Below the pieces are notes generated by a model. The model had not been told where the DNA came from. It ran no database searches and saw only the letters and a list, made by a program, of their open reading frames with translations. A program made the translations under genes and the position numbers. Shown here piece after piece: positions 20,515-30,239 of a DNA stretch of 64,000 bases. The DNA is from Marinobacterium aestuarii (lineage in GTDB: Bacteria > Pseudomonadota > Gammaproteobacteria > Pseudomonadales > Balneatricaceae). Positions within the stretch are counted from its first letter, which is position 1; each line of letters opens with the position of its first letter. Where the stretch lies: contig NZ_CP015839.1 in the NCBI RefSeq assembly GCF_001651805.1, positions 620,001-684,000 on the forward strand, in the 5' to 3' direction.

Positions 20515-20956
20515 GATTCGAGCGCTGCAACTGGCTGATCTGGCAAGCCTTAACCGGCTGCAGCCGCAGTGCTTTGATCCGCCCTGGAGCCAGGACATGC
20601 TGCACGCGCGTCTGGTACATCCCCGGGGGCTTAATCTTGGCCTCTTCTGTGACGGTGACTTGCAGGGCTTTGTGCTGTTAAGTCATGTGCTGGATGAGGC
20701 CGAGGTGCTGCAAATTGGTGTGGCGCCGCAGTATCAGCGTGCAGGTCTTGCGCGTCAGCTGCTGATGCAGGCGCAGGTGCAGCTGGCACGGTTGGGCATC
20801 GAGCGCCTGATGCTTGAAGTCCGGGTCTCCAATCAGCCGGCGCTGGGGCTCTACCGTGCCCTGGGGTTTGTCGAGGATGGGCGTCGCAGTGGCTATTACC
20901 CCACGGCGACCGGTCATGAGGACGCGGTATTGATGAGTGTTCGCCCAGGCGCTTGA
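20507..20956 (+). CDS. rimI: Ribosomal protein S18 alanine N-acetyltransferase
   Basis: 149-residue GNAT acetyltransferase. The acetyl-CoA loop is in VAPQYQRAGLARQLL (72-86), and LEVRVSNQPALGLYRALGF (103-121) is diagnostic of RimI. It acetylates the N terminus of S18, and in some bacteria other substrates. Overlaps the HolD-like gene by 8 bp. The holD-rimI pairing is conserved from enterics to pseudomonads, which supports both calls. Confidence 0.92.
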   Translation: MAEIRALQLADLASLNRLQPQCFDPPWSQDMLHARLVHPRGLNLGLFCDGDLQGFVLLSHVLDEAEVLQIGVAPQYQRAGLARQLLMQAQVQLARLGIERLMLEVRVSNQPALGLYRALGFVEDGRRSGYYPTATGHEDAVLMSVRPGA

Positions 20957-20977
20957 GGCCGACAAGAGATAACCTCT

Positions 20978-21646
20978 ATGAGTATCATCGACGGCCTGCT
21001 GACAGGCGCAGCTCCGCTCTGGTTTCACGCCCTGTTCGTGCTGTTTCTGTTGCTGGCCCTGTGGCGTCTGCCCTGGGGTGTACTGCTGGGTAACCGGCGC
21101 CTGCAGCATCTTTTTTTCGGCAGTACAGTGGCGTTGACGCTGCTCTGGACCTTGCGCGCCGGCATTTCACCAGGGCTGGGTATTCACTTTCTGGGCATGA
21201 CTACGCTTACGCTGATGTTCGGCTGGGATCTGGCGATCATATCGGCAACCCTGGCACTGCTGGGGGTGACCTGGGTCGGGCTCGAAAGCTGGCAGGGTTT
21301 TGGTTTTAACGGTATTTGCACCATCCTGCTGCCGGCGCTGGCCAGTCTTGGCATTCTGCGGCTGGTGGAGGCGCGCCTGGCAAAGAATTTTTTCGTGTAT
21401 CTGTTCTGCTGCGCCTTTCTGGGCGCGGCTGTTGCGGTGGCGCTGGCGGGCCTCGCGGCGGCACTGCTGCTGTGGTGGCTGGAGGTGTATCCATGGGATC
21501 GGATCAGCCAGGAATATGTAATGCTGCTGCCGCTAATCATGTTTCCCGAAGGTCTGCTCAACGGCATCCTTATGACCGGCATGATGGTGTTCTATCCCGA
21601 CTGGATTCGCAGCTTCAATGCCCGCACCTATATCGACGATCAGTAG
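20978..21646 (+). CDS. CbiM-like integral membrane protein (energy-coupling-factor type)
   Basis: 222 residues with about six membrane segments. The C-terminal part, LIMFPEGLLNGILMTGMMVFYPDWI, is typical of the CbiM family of cobalt/nickel ECF substrate-binding proteins and their orphan homologues. True CbiM has a metal-binding His at position 2 of the mature N terminus (MHxxxG); this protein begins MSIIDGLLTG, so metal binding by that mode is not expected. No CbiN, CbiQ or CbiO genes are nearby. It begins 22 bp after rimI and is convergent with the response regulator gene. Transport role uncertain. Confidence 0.65.
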   Translation: MSIIDGLLTGAAPLWFHALFVLFLLLALWRLPWGVLLGNRRLQHLFFGSTVALTLLWTLRAGISPGLGIHFLGMTTLTLMFGWDLAIISATLALLGVTWVGLESWQGFGFNGICTILLPALASLGILRLVEARLAKNFFVYLFCCAFLGAAVAVALAGLAAALLLWWLEVYPWDRISQEYVMLLPLIMFPEGLLNGILMTGMMVFYPDWIRSFNARTYIDDQ

Positions 21647-21682
21647 CGGCTGGCAGTAACGCTCAGTCGTTTATCCACAGTC

Positions 21683-22225
21683 CTAACGGCTGACCGGGCG
21701 CTTTAGCAGTTTGCGCTGCAAGGTGCGCCTATGCATGCCCAGTGCCCGGGCGGTGGCGGATATGTTGCCCTGGTGCTCCCCCAGTATTTTCTGAATGTGT
21801 TCCCATTCCAGCCGGCTGACCGACATGGGCTGGGTGTCGATCTCCATGTCGGGATCGCCATCCTGCTGTGCCAGTGCGGCCAGTATCTGGTCGGCATTGG
21901 CGGGTTTTGGCAGGTAGTTACTGGCGCCAAGCTTGATGGCTTCCACTGCCGTGCTGATGCTGGCGTAGCCGGTCAGTACCAGGATGCGCATTGAGGGGCT
22001 GGCGGCGCGCAGGTGCGGGATCAGCGTCAGACCCGAGGCACCCTCCATTTTCAGATCCACTGTCACCTGATCCGGTAGCTGTGTCTGCAGGCATTGCAGT
22101 GCCTGCTCGACATTCTGCGCGTGCTGGACGTCATAGCCTCGCAGGCGCATGGCCCGGGCCAGTATGCGGCTGAAGGTGGGATCATCGTCGACGATAAGAA
22201 AATGCCGCTGTTCAATCGTGCTCAT
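21683..22225 (-). CDS. Response regulator of the RegA/PrrA/RoxR family
   Basis: 180 residues. Receiver domain with acidic pocket IVDDD (11-15) and phospho-acceptor Asp57 in VTVDLKMEGASG. A short linker leads to a Fis-type helix-turn-helix, ILGEHQGNISATARALGMHRRTLQRKL. This compact two-domain layout without an AAA module is that of RegA/ActR/PrrA/RoxR, regulators of respiration and redox genes. It overlaps the kinase gene by 14 bp, so kinase and regulator are produced together. Target genes cannot be inferred here. Confidence 0.9.
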   Translation of the reverse strand: MSTIEQRHFLIVDDDPTFSRILARAMRLRGYDVQHAQNVEQALQCLQTQLPDQVTVDLKMEGASGLTLIPHLRAASPSMRILVLTGYASISTAVEAIKLGASNYLPKPANADQILAALAQQDGDPDMEIDTQPMSVSRLEWEHIQKILGEHQGNISATARALGMHRRTLQRKLLKRPVSR

Positions 22226-23480
22226 CGGACTGCCTGTGGCGGGGGTGGCGGGGCAGCCGGACTTCGGTCAGGGTACCGCCCTCGGGATGGTTGTAGAGCC
22301 GTACCTCGCCATCGATGCTGGCCAGGGTGCTGGTGGTCAGGAACAGGCCAATGCCGAGGCCGCGACCCTTGGTGGTGACGAAGGGTTTACCCAGATCCTC
22401 GCTGCGCTCCAGTGGCAGGCCCGGTCCGCGGTCCCGGATGCGCAGCCAGCAGTTGCCGGCATCCCAGTTCAGCTGGATGCGGATATTGTCCGGGCAGGCA
22501 TCGGCGGCATTGTTCAACAGATTGAGCAGCGCCTGGCGCAGCGAGATCGAGCATAGCATCTGCGGGGCTTCGCCCGGGTCTAGCTGCAGTGCGTAGGTTA
22601 TCTGCGGGCGCATCAGCAGCCATTGTTCCAGTACCTCGCGCAGCAGGCTGTCGACCCCCATGAGCTGGATGTTGTCCTGTTCGTCGCGTACCGAGTGGGC
22701 CAGGCTGCGCAGGCGCTCGGAGCAGCTGTCGACCTGGGTTTGCAGCAACTGAATGTCCTCCAGTAACTGCGGTGATGCCTGGTGCTCCAGCGCCATTTCG
22801 TGCAGCAGTACCTGCATGGTGGCCAGAGGCGTTCCCAGCTCGTGGGCGGTGCCGGCGGCATGGGTCGCCAGTGCCAGCAGCTGCTGATCCTCGATACGCT
22901 TCTGACGCTGGCGCTCGAGTCGATGCTGCTGTTGCAGCATGTTCTCGTGCATGCGGGCGACAAACCAGCCGATCAGCAGCACTGTGAGCAGAAAGTTCAG
23001 CCACATGCCGGTGACGTGCAGGTCGAACAGCGAGGTACCCGGATTTGAATGCCCGTGCTGTTCTGGCCAGATGGGGATGTAGTGCTGCAGCAGAGAGCCG
23101 TAGATCGCCACGATCAGCGCGGCCATGAGCCAGGTGTAGCGCCACGGCAGGGTGGTGGCGGCTATGATCAGCGGCACCAGCAGCATGAAGATAAAGGGAT
23201 TGCTGGCGCCGCCGGTTTGGTAGAAGAGCGCGCCGTAGAGGGCGGCATCGGCAGTCAGCTGGCCAAAGAGTTCCGGATTGGTGACCGGCAGACGGGAATG
23301 CAGCCGGGCGTAGGTAACGGCATTGACCAGCGTCATGGCCAGCAGGGTGGTGACGGCCTGCCAGCTGTGCAGCCGGGCGTCCAGCTCATAGACGGCATAG
23401 AGCAACAGGCCGCCAAGCCCGAACAGGGCAAGGGTGCGCAGGTAGGTTAGTTGCAGCAGTTGTTGACGATTGCCGTGCAC
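22212..23480 (-). CDS. Redox-sensing histidine kinase of the RegB/PrrB/RoxS family
   Basis: 422 residues, GTG start at 23480 with GGAG six bases upstream. Six membrane segments occupy 1-175. GGASNPF at 90-96 matches the GGxxNPF quinone-binding motif of RegB. The H-box THAAGTAHELGTPLATM carries the phospho-acceptor His213, and Cys253 in TQVDSCSERLRSL is placed like the redox-active cysteine of RegB. The ATPase domain follows, with a glycine-rich GRGLGIGLFL. These two features suggest sensing of the quinone pool and redox state (by family knowledge). Confidence 0.9.
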   Translation of the reverse strand: MHGNRQQLLQLTYLRTLALFGLGGLLLYAVYELDARLHSWQAVTTLLAMTLVNAVTYARLHSRLPVTNPELFGQLTADAALYGALFYQTGGASNPFIFMLLVPLIIAATTLPWRYTWLMAALIVAIYGSLLQHYIPIWPEQHGHSNPGTSLFDLHVTGMWLNFLLTVLLIGWFVARMHENMLQQQHRLERQRQKRIEDQQLLALATHAAGTAHELGTPLATMQVLLHEMALEHQASPQLLEDIQLLQTQVDSCSERLRSLAHSVRDEQDNIQLMGVDSLLREVLEQWLLMRPQITYALQLDPGEAPQMLCSISLRQALLNLLNNAADACPDNIRIQLNWDAGNCWLRIRDRGPGLPLERSEDLGKPFVTTKGRGLGIGLFLTTSTLASIDGEVRLYNHPEGGTLTEVRLPRHPRHRQSDEHD

Positions 23481-23529
23481 GCTGGGCTCCGGATATACCT
23501 GCGTCGGGGCAGGCTGAGCCGGGCATTAT

Positions 23530-23556
23530 ACCTGCCCCGGAGCGCCCGGGGCAGGT
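23530..23556. terminator. Perfect hairpin between the efflux operon and regB-like gene
   Basis: An 11-bp perfect stem, ACCTGCCCCGG / CCGGGGCAGGT around loop AGCGC, follows the outer-membrane factor stop on the minus strand. There is no U-tract, so Rho-independent termination is uncertain. Directly beyond it on the minus strand is TATAAT (23525-23530), a possible -10 for the sensor kinase gene. Confidence 0.5.
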
Positions 23557-23563
23557 GTGTGGT

Positions 23564-24934
23564 CTAGCCGCCGCCCAGGGCTTTGTAGAGGCTGATGCGG
23601 TTGTTCAGTTCGGCCAGGCGGGTGTTGACCAGTTGCTGGCGGGCACTGAACAGGGAGCGCTGCGCATCCAGGCGCGTCAGATAGCTGTCGACCCCCTGTT
23701 CAAAGCGCTGGTCTGCCAGTTGCAGATAACGCTCGCCGGCAACCACCTGGGCTGCCTGTGCAGTCAGCTGGCGGTCGAACTGGGCCTGGGTGTTGAGGCT
23801 GTCGGCAACTTCGCGAAAGGCCGTTTCAATGGTCTGCTGATAGCTGACCACGGCGATTTCCTGTTGTGTCTTGGCGACCTCGACATTGGCGGCGCGCTGG
23901 CCGCCATCGAACAGCGGCAGGTTCAGTGCCGGCGCCATCAGCCAGGTGCCGGAGCCGCCGGCAAAGAGGCCGCCGAGATCCGGACTCAGGGAGCCTGCGC
24001 TGGTGGTCAGGCTGATGCTGGGAAAGAGCGCCGCCTTGGCCGCGCCTATATTGGCATTGGCGGCGCGCAGCTGATGTTCGGCGGCCAGAATGTCTGGCCG
24101 CTGTAGCAGCAGTTGCGAGGGCGCCAGTGCCGGTGTGGCGGCGATCTCCACATCCGTCAGGCCCGCCGGCAGATCCAGATCTGCCGGCAACTGGGTGCCG
24201 AGCAGCTGGGTCAGGGCGTTCATGTCCTGGGTGACCTGGCGCTGGTACAGGGCTTCGCTGGCGCGGGCGGATTCCACCGTCATGCGACTCTGGGCCAGCT
24301 CCAGTTCGGAGGCGACACCCAGGCGCTGCTTCTGCTGGATCAGGGTCAGGCTTTGCAGCTCACTTTCCAGGGTGGAGCTGCTGAGCTGCAGCAGATCCTG
24401 ATCCGCCACCAGCGTCAGGTAGGCCGAGGCCACCGCCGACACCAGCCCGATGCGAGCGCTGTGCTGGTTTTGCTGCTGGGCCAGGTACTGCTCCAATGCC
24501 TGGTCCTTGAGGTTGCGGATACGGCCAAAAAAATCCAGCTCATAGGCCGTCAGCCCGATGCCTGCGCTGTACTGGCTGCTAATGGCGGCGGCACCGCTGC
24601 CGGAAACATCCGCCGGCAGGCGCTGGCGCGATCCAGCCAGGCTGGCATCCAGCGTTGGCAGCAGGGCCGCACGGCTGATGCGGTACTGGGCCTCAAAAGC
24701 CGCCACATTCAGCGCCGCCAGGCGCAGGTCGCGGTTGTTTTCCAGTGCCAGGCCGATGAGTCGCTGCAGCCCAGGGTCGGTAAAAACCTCATTGGGCTGC
24801 GGGATTTCGGTAAGGGTCTTTGCAGCCTGCCAGGCCGCGCCTTCGGGCGTGGCCGGTTGCTGATACTGCGGCGCCAGGGAGCAGGCGCTAAGCAATAGCA
24901 CGCCCGCGCACAGGCCAATCAGACGTTTAGTCAT
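23564..24934 (-). CDS. Outer-membrane efflux factor (OprM/TtgC-like, NodT family)
   Basis: 456 residues from the ATG at 24934; this ATG overlaps the end of the RND pump gene by 8 bp. Signal peptide with lipobox LLSAC (Cys18), then SLAPQYQQP, as in OprM-type factors. The two repeated coiled-coil halves of the OEP family follow ([23 protein letters not shown] and the later [18 protein letters not shown]). It forms the trimeric outer-membrane channel for the RND pump encoded just upstream. Confidence 0.92.
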   Translation of the reverse strand: MTKRLIGLCAGVLLLSACSLAPQYQQPATPEGAAWQAAKTLTEIPQPNEVFTDPGLQRLIGLALENNRDLRLAALNVAAFEAQYRISRAALLPTLDASLAGSRQRLPADVSGSGAAAISSQYSAGIGLTAYELDFFGRIRNLKDQALEQYLAQQQNQHSARIGLVSAVASAYLTLVADQDLLQLSSSTLESELQSLTLIQQKQRLGVASELELAQSRMTVESARASEALYQRQVTQDMNALTQLLGTQLPADLDLPAGLTDVEIAATPALAPSQLLLQRPDILAAEHQLRAANANIGAAKAALFPSISLTTSAGSLSPDLGGLFAGGSGTWLMAPALNLPLFDGGQRAANVEVAKTQQEIAVVSYQQTIETAFREVADSLNTQAQFDRQLTAQAAQVVAGERYLQLADQRFEQGVDSYLTRLDAQRSLFSARQQLVNTRLAELNNRISLYKALGGG

Positions 24935-27900
24935 GCGTCGCGACCTCGGTGGTGGCCGTGATCGGTGCACTGCGGCGTCCGAACATGCGCATCACCACCA
25001 CGTAGAACAGGGGTACAAAGAATATGGCCAGCACGGTGGCGGCGATCATGCCGCCCATAACGCCAATACCGATGGCGTTGCGGCTGCCGGCACCGGCACC
25101 GGTGCTGATGGCCAGCGGCAGTACGCCGAGGATGAAGGCCAGAGAGGTCATCAGGATCGGGCGCAGACGCATGCGGGCGGCTTCAATCACGGCTTCCACC
25201 AGGCCGGTGCCCTGATCGTGCAGATGCTTTGCGAACTCCACGATCAGGATGGCGTTCTTGGCCGAGAGCCCGATGGTGGTGAGCAGGGCGACCTGGAAGT
25301 AGACATCATTGGACAGGTTGTAGACAAAGGCCGCCACTACGGCGCCCAGTACCCCCAGTGGTACCACCATGATGACCGAGAACGGGATGGTCCAGCTTTC
25401 ATACAGTGCCGCCAGGCAGAGGAAGACGATGAGAATCGACAGCGCGTAGAGTGCCGGTGCCTGATCTCCCGCCATGCGTTCCTGTAGCGACAGGCCGGTC
25501 CATTCGATACCGACACCGGCGGGGAGCTGGCCGACCAGGCGTTCGACCGCGTCCATGGCGTCACCGGTACTCATGCCAGGGGCTGCCTGACCGACGATAT
25601 TCACCGCCGGTGAGCCGTTGTAACGCTCCAGGCGCGGCGAGCCGTAGTTCCACTGGGTGCTGGCAAAGGCTGAAAAGGGCACCATGTCGCCGTTGCTGTT
25701 GCGCACATGCCACAGGCTCAGATCTTCGGGCGTCATGCGAAAGGGAGCATCGGCCTGCAGATAGACTTTTTTCACCCGGCCGCGGTCGATAAAGTCGTCG
25801 ATATAGGCCGAGCCCCAGGCGATGGACAGCGCATCGTTGATGTCGTCGATATCCAGGCCCTGTGCCAGCACGCGGTCGTAATCAATCTTGACCTCAAACT
25901 GGGCCGTATCGTTCATGCCGTTGGGGCGCACGCCCATCAGCGCAGGGTCCTGTGCCGCCATGCCCAGCAGCTGATTGCGGATCTCCATCAGGCGATCGTG
26001 GCCGAGGTTGGCGCGATCCTGCAGGTAGAAATCGAAGCCGCTGGCGGTTCCCAGTTCCGGAATCGGCGGCAGGTTGAAGGCGAAGGCATTGGCTTCCTTG
26101 ATGCCCATCAGAAAGCCCATGGTGCGGCCGATAATGGAGTCGGCATCACGCCCCGGTGCCTTGCGCAGGTCCCAGTCCTTCAGTTTGACGAAGACGATGC
26201 CGGCGTTCTGGCCGCTACCGGCAAAACTGAAACCGGCCACCGTGAGTACGGATTCGATATTTTCTTTTTCCGCCTCCAGCAGATGGATGCGGGTGCGATC
26301 AAGCACAGCCTTGGTGCGTTCCTGGGAGGCACCGGCCGGCAGCTGCACCAGGCTGAAAAACACGCCCTGGTCTTCGTTTGGCAGGAAAGAACTGGGCAGG
26401 CGCACGAACAGCACCGCCAGCACGACGATCAGGCCCAGATAGAGTAGGCCATAGCGGATACTCTGCTTGACGATACGCCGCACGCCATTGGTATAACCCT
26501 GGGTGCCGCGATCGAATATGCGATTGAACCAGCCAAAGAAGCCGCGCTTGTTGCCGTGGGCATGGCTATCCACGGGCTTGAGCAGGGTCGCGCACAGGGC
26601 CGGTGTCAGCACCATGGCGACGAGTACAGACAGTGCCATGGCCGATACGATGGTAAGGGAGAACTGGCGGTAGATGGCGCCGGTGGCGCCGCCAAAGAAC
26701 GCCATGGGCACGAAGACGGCAGACAGCACCAGTGCAATGCCGATCAGGGCGCCGGTAATCTGCCCCATGGACTTGCGCGTCGCGTCGCGGGGTGACAGGC
26801 CTTCCTGCGCCATAATGCGTTCGACGTTCTCTACCACCACTATGGCATCGTCGACCAATAGGCCGATGGCCAGCACCATGCCGAACATGGTGAGGGTATT
26901 GATCGAGAACCCGAAAGCCGCCATCACGCCAAAGGTACCCAGCAGCACTATGGGAACCGCGATGGTGGGAATCAGGGTGGCGCGGAAATTCTGCAGGAAG
27001 AGGTACATGACGAGGAACACCAGCACTATGGCCTCGAACAGTGTCTGTACGACTTCCTGGATGGAAATTTTCACGAAAGGCGTGGTGTCGTAGGGGTACA
27101 CCACGTCCATTTCAGCCGGGAAAAACTCGGATAGCTCGACGAACTTTGCCCGCACGGCGGTTGCGGTATCCAGGGCGTTGCCGCCGGTTGCCAGCTGAAT
27201 CGCCACGGCGGCGGTCGGCTGGCCATTGTAAAAAGCCGCGGTGCCGTAGCTTTGACCGGCGAGTTCGACCCGCGCCACGTCCCTGAGATAGATTTTGGAG
27301 CCATCGGCGTTCACGCGCAGCAGCAGGTTGTTGAATTCCTCAACATTGCTTTTGCGCGCCTGGCCCATAAGGGTGGCGCTGAACTGCTGTCCTTCAACCG
27401 CCGGCAGGCCGCCGAGTTCGCCAATGGCGACCTGGCTGTTCTGCGACTGGACGGCACTGCGCACATCCTGCGGTGTCAGGCTGTAGCTGTTGAGCTTGTT
27501 GGGGTCCAGCCAGATGCGCATGGCGTACTGGCTGCCAAAGACGGTGACATCGCCCACGCCTTCGATGCGGCTCAGTGGTTCGCGCAGGGTGGCCGTCATG
27601 TAATCACCCAGATCCTGGCTGTTCATGCTGCCGTCCTTGGAGATCAGGGCGGCAACCATCAGGAATCCGGTAGACGACTTGGATACTTTTATGCCCTGTG
27701 CCTGCACCACCTGGGGCAGCTGCGGGGTGGCCAGCTGCAGCTTGTTCTGCACCTGTACCTGGGCGATATCGGGATCGGTACCGCTGGCGAAGGTCAGGGT
27801 AATGGTCGCGTTGCCGGCGGCATCGCTCTGGGCCGACATGTAGCTCAGGTTGTCCAGTCCGGTCATGTTCTGCTCGATCACCTGGGTGACCGAATTTTCC

Positions 27901-28070
27901 ACCGCCGTTGACGATGCGCCCGGATAGCTGGCGTTGATCTTGACCGTCGGCGGCGCGATGGTCGGGTACTGGGCCACGGGCAGTGTCAGGATCGACAGCG
28001 CCCCTGCCAGCATAATGACGATGGCGATAACCCAGGCAAAGATAGGGCGGTCTATGAAAAATCTGGCCAT
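24927..28070 (-). CDS. RND multidrug efflux pump, inner-membrane permease (AcrB/MexB/TtgB-like)
   Basis: 1047 residues from the ATG at 28070 ([20 protein letters not shown]), with AGGAG upstream; the open frame extends further 5' but this start is canonical for HAE1 pumps. Proton-relay residues are present: Asp407 and Asp408 in [12 protein letters not shown] and Lys938 in [12 protein letters not shown]. Two large periplasmic loops with the porter domains lie between TM1-2 and TM7-8. Length and motifs fit broad-range hydrophobic drug exporters. Middle gene of an adaptor-pump-channel operon. Confidence 0.96.
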   Translation of the reverse strand: MARFFIDRPIFAWVIAIVIMLAGALSILTLPVAQYPTIAPPTVKINASYPGASSTAVENSVTQVIEQNMTGLDNLSYMSAQSDAAGNATITLTFASGTDPDIAQVQVQNKLQLATPQLPQVVQAQGIKVSKSSTGFLMVAALISKDGSMNSQDLGDYMTATLREPLSRIEGVGDVTVFGSQYAMRIWLDPNKLNSYSLTPQDVRSAVQSQNSQVAIGELGGLPAVEGQQFSATLMGQARKSNVEEFNNLLLRVNADGSKIYLRDVARVELAGQSYGTAAFYNGQPTAAVAIQLATGGNALDTATAVRAKFVELSEFFPAEMDVVYPYDTTPFVKISIQEVVQTLFEAIVLVFLVMYLFLQNFRATLIPTIAVPIVLLGTFGVMAAFGFSINTLTMFGMVLAIGLLVDDAIVVVENVERIMAQEGLSPRDATRKSMGQITGALIGIALVLSAVFVPMAFFGGATGAIYRQFSLTIVSAMALSVLVAMVLTPALCATLLKPVDSHAHGNKRGFFGWFNRIFDRGTQGYTNGVRRIVKQSIRYGLLYLGLIVVLAVLFVRLPSSFLPNEDQGVFFSLVQLPAGASQERTKAVLDRTRIHLLEAEKENIESVLTVAGFSFAGSGQNAGIVFVKLKDWDLRKAPGRDADSIIGRTMGFLMGIKEANAFAFNLPPIPELGTASGFDFYLQDRANLGHDRLMEIRNQLLGMAAQDPALMGVRPNGMNDTAQFEVKIDYDRVLAQGLDIDDINDALSIAWGSAYIDDFIDRGRVKKVYLQADAPFRMTPEDLSLWHVRNSNGDMVPFSAFASTQWNYGSPRLERYNGSPAVNIVGQAAPGMSTGDAMDAVERLVGQLPAGVGIEWTGLSLQERMAGDQAPALYALSILIVFLCLAALYESWTIPFSVIMVVPLGVLGAVVAAFVYNLSNDVYFQVALLTTIGLSAKNAILIVEFAKHLHDQGTGLVEAVIEAARMRLRPILMTSLAFILGVLPLAISTGAGAGSRNAIGIGVMGGMIAATVLAIFFVPLFYVVVMRMFGRRSAPITATTEVATHD

Positions 28071-28086
28071 TAAGGCGCGCTCCTGA

Positions 28087-29289
28087 TTAGTGCTGGCTGG
28101 CGACTGGGTTGGCCGCTGCGCCGTTCTGCTGGCTATCGTTCTTGGCTGTATCCGGGGTGCTGACACGCACGGTCATGCCGGGGCGCACTTTCTGGGTGCC
28201 GGCGGTGATGACGCGAACGCCATCTTCCAGGCCAGACTCAACCAGCCACTGATCACCAATGGCACGACTGATACCTATCTCACGCAGGTCTACAGTGTTT
28301 TCTGCATCCACCGTCAGGACAGTAGCGTGGCCGTTGGGGGTGCGGGTAACGGCCACCTGAGGCACCAGCAGACCCTGGGGGCGTTCGCCTTCGGTGAGTT
28401 CACCGCGTACAAACATGCCGGGCAGCAGAAACAGATCCGGGTTGGGAACCTCGGCGCGCAGGTTAACCATGCCGGTGCTCTCATCGACGCTGACGTCGGC
28501 GAACTGCAGCAAGCCCTGCTGATCATGTTTCGAGCCATCTTCCAGCAGCAGGGTGATGACAGCCTTGTCACCTGCGACCGTGACCAGGCTGCCATCGGCC
28601 AGACTGCGCTTGAGGCGCAGCAGCTCGATGGTGGACTGGCGCATATCGACATAGAGCGGGTTGAGCTGCTGAATGCTGGCCAGGGCCAGGCTCTGCTGGG
28701 CCGTAACCAGGGAGCCTTCGGTAATGGCGGACTTGCCGATACGCCCGGCAATGGGAGCCTTGATCTCGGTGTACGCCAGATTGATGCGGGCGGCATCCAG
28801 CTGTGCCTGGGCTGAGGCAATCTCGGCCTGCTGCTGCTTCAGGCTGGCCTGGGCGTCGTCATGATCCTGGGTGCTGATGGCATTGGTCTTGACCAGTTCG
28901 GCATAGCGTTTCGCCTTGAGGCGGGCGCTGCTTTCGGACGCGCGGGCCCTGGCGACGGCAGCCTCGGCAATGGCGACCTCGGCCTTGTGGCTGGCCGGAT
29001 CTATGCGATACAGCACCTGGCCTGCCTTGACGTCCGAGCCTTCAGTGAACAGGCGCTCAAGAATGATGCCGCTCACCTGGGGGCGTACTTCGGCGATGCG
29101 GTAGGCACTGGTTCGACCGGACAGCTCGGTGGTCAGGCTGACCGGTTGGCTGTGCAGTGTTGTCACGTCCACTTCCATGGCCATGGGGGCGCCCATGCCG
29201 GCATTGGCGGGGCCTGAATTATCGCAGCCAGTGAGCAGGATGCCGGCCAGCACGGCGATGGTCAGCGTACGACGGATTGGTGTGTTCAA
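28087..29289 (-). CDS. RND efflux periplasmic adaptor (AcrA/MexA/TtgA-like)
   Basis: 400 residues; lipoprotein signal with lipobox ILLTGC (Cys22). Lipoyl halves ([20 protein letters not shown] and later [20 protein letters not shown]) flank an alpha-helical hairpin (about 95-165), followed by beta-barrel and membrane-proximal domains. It bridges the pump and the outer-membrane channel. First gene of the operon, 16 bp before the pump gene, and divergent from the TetR repressor across a 134-bp region that carries the operator. Confidence 0.95.
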   Translation of the reverse strand: MNTPIRRTLTIAVLAGILLTGCDNSGPANAGMGAPMAMEVDVTTLHSQPVSLTTELSGRTSAYRIAEVRPQVSGIILERLFTEGSDVKAGQVLYRIDPASHKAEVAIAEAAVARARASESSARLKAKRYAELVKTNAISTQDHDDAQASLKQQQAEIASAQAQLDAARINLAYTEIKAPIAGRIGKSAITEGSLVTAQQSLALASIQQLNPLYVDMRQSTIELLRLKRSLADGSLVTVAGDKAVITLLLEDGSKHDQQGLLQFADVSVDESTGMVNLRAEVPNPDLFLLPGMFVRGELTEGERPQGLLVPQVAVTRTPNGHATVLTVDAENTVDLREIGISRAIGDQWLVESGLEDGVRVITAGTQKVRPGMTVRVSTPDTAKNDSQQNGAAANPVASQH

Positions 29290-29347
29290 AATGGTGCACC
29301 CTGTTTGGTTGCGCTGCGCGGTTGCAAATTTTTGCGGCGGCAGCAGA

Positions 29348-29376
29348 TTGGCAGTCCGTTAATAGAGGCGTATGAT
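29348..29376 (+). promoter_or_regulatory. Sigma70 promoter of the tetR-type repressor gene
   Basis: TTGGCA (29348-29353) and TATGAT (29371-29376) are each five-of-six consensus matches with ideal 17-bp spacing. Transcription would begin around 29383, inside the operator palindrome, which implies autorepression. The promoter for the efflux operon on the other strand is not resolved but must lie in the same 134 bp. Confidence 0.6.
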
Positions 29377-29395
29377 ACATACAAACATGTATGTA
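29376..29395. promoter_or_regulatory. Operator palindrome for the TetR-type repressor
   Basis: A perfect inverted repeat, TACATACA-N4-TGTATGTA, midway between the efflux operon and its repressor gene. It closely resembles the AcrR operator of E. coli (TACATACATT arm) and the AT-rich TtgR operator type. It overlaps the -10 box and transcription start of the repressor promoter, so binding would block both directions. Confidence 0.8.
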
Positions 29396-29423
29396 TGTAA
29401 ATAAACTGACGACGGAATTGGTT

Positions 29424-30056
29424 ATGGTGCGTCGCACAAAAGAAGAAGCGCTCGAAACCCGCAACAGCCTGATGGCGGCTGCGCTGGAGCAGTTTTGCGA
29501 GAAGGGCATTGCCCGCACCACGCTGTCGGATATCGCCACGGCCGCGGGTGTTACCCGGGGGGCTTTCTACTGGCACTTTAAAAACAAGGTCGAGCTGTTT
29601 GAGGCGCTCTGGGCGCAGTTGCGCAATCCGCTGGATGAGCTGGCTGAACTCAGCGAAAACCCGCAGGAACCACAGCCTGTGGAAAAGCTGCGTGAACTGA
29701 TAATGCTGTTGTTGCAAATGGTCGTCAGCGACCCGGTGCATCAGCATATTTTTCGGCTGATGATCAATCGCAACGAACTGGATGGTGAGCTGCGCGAAAT
29801 CGGTGCCCACATGCAGCTGATGCACGGCCAGTTTAGGGCCCGCACTGCGCGTATCCTCACTAATGCGGTGAACCAGGGGCAGCTGCCGGCGGATCTGCCC
29901 GTGGAGCTTGCGACCTTTATGCTGCATTCCATGGTCGATGGACTGATCGCCAACTGGTTCGCTGACGACAACGAGGTGGATATGCAGGCGGAGGCGCCGG
30001 TCATTGTTGATGCGATACTGGTCATGCTGCGTCAGGGCTTCGGGGCGAGCCGATAA
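29424..30056 (+). CDS. TetR-family efflux repressor (AcrR/TtgR-like)
   Basis: 210 residues from the ATG at 29424 (MVRRTKEEALETRN). An upstream in-frame ATG at 29391 lies inside the operator and downstream of the -10 by only 15 bp, and would add residues absent from relatives, so it is rejected. The N-terminal HTH (TLSDIATAAGVTRGAFYWHFKNKVELF) is the classic TetR motif; the C-terminal ligand domain is of the AcrR type. It should repress the divergent efflux operon and itself, releasing DNA when hydrophobic drugs bind. Confidence 0.92.
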   Translation: MVRRTKEEALETRNSLMAAALEQFCEKGIARTTLSDIATAAGVTRGAFYWHFKNKVELFEALWAQLRNPLDELAELSENPQEPQPVEKLRELIMLLLQMVVSDPVHQHIFRLMINRNELDGELREIGAHMQLMHGQFRARTARILTNAVNQGQLPADLPVELATFMLHSMVDGLIANWFADDNEVDMQAEAPVIVDAILVMLRQGFGASR

Positions 30057-30239
30057 GGGGCCGTGTTCGGCGCTTACAATGGTGTCTTCTGATGATATAG
30101 TTGCGCAGCTTGCTGCGCCGTCCGGGCATTCGCTGATACGGGAGCCAGGCAAGGGGCTGCCGGGTTCAGTTGTGGCCTCTACTGCTATTGCGGATGTTTT
30201 TTTGAGATTGGATTTTATGGATTACAGGACGTATTCAGA

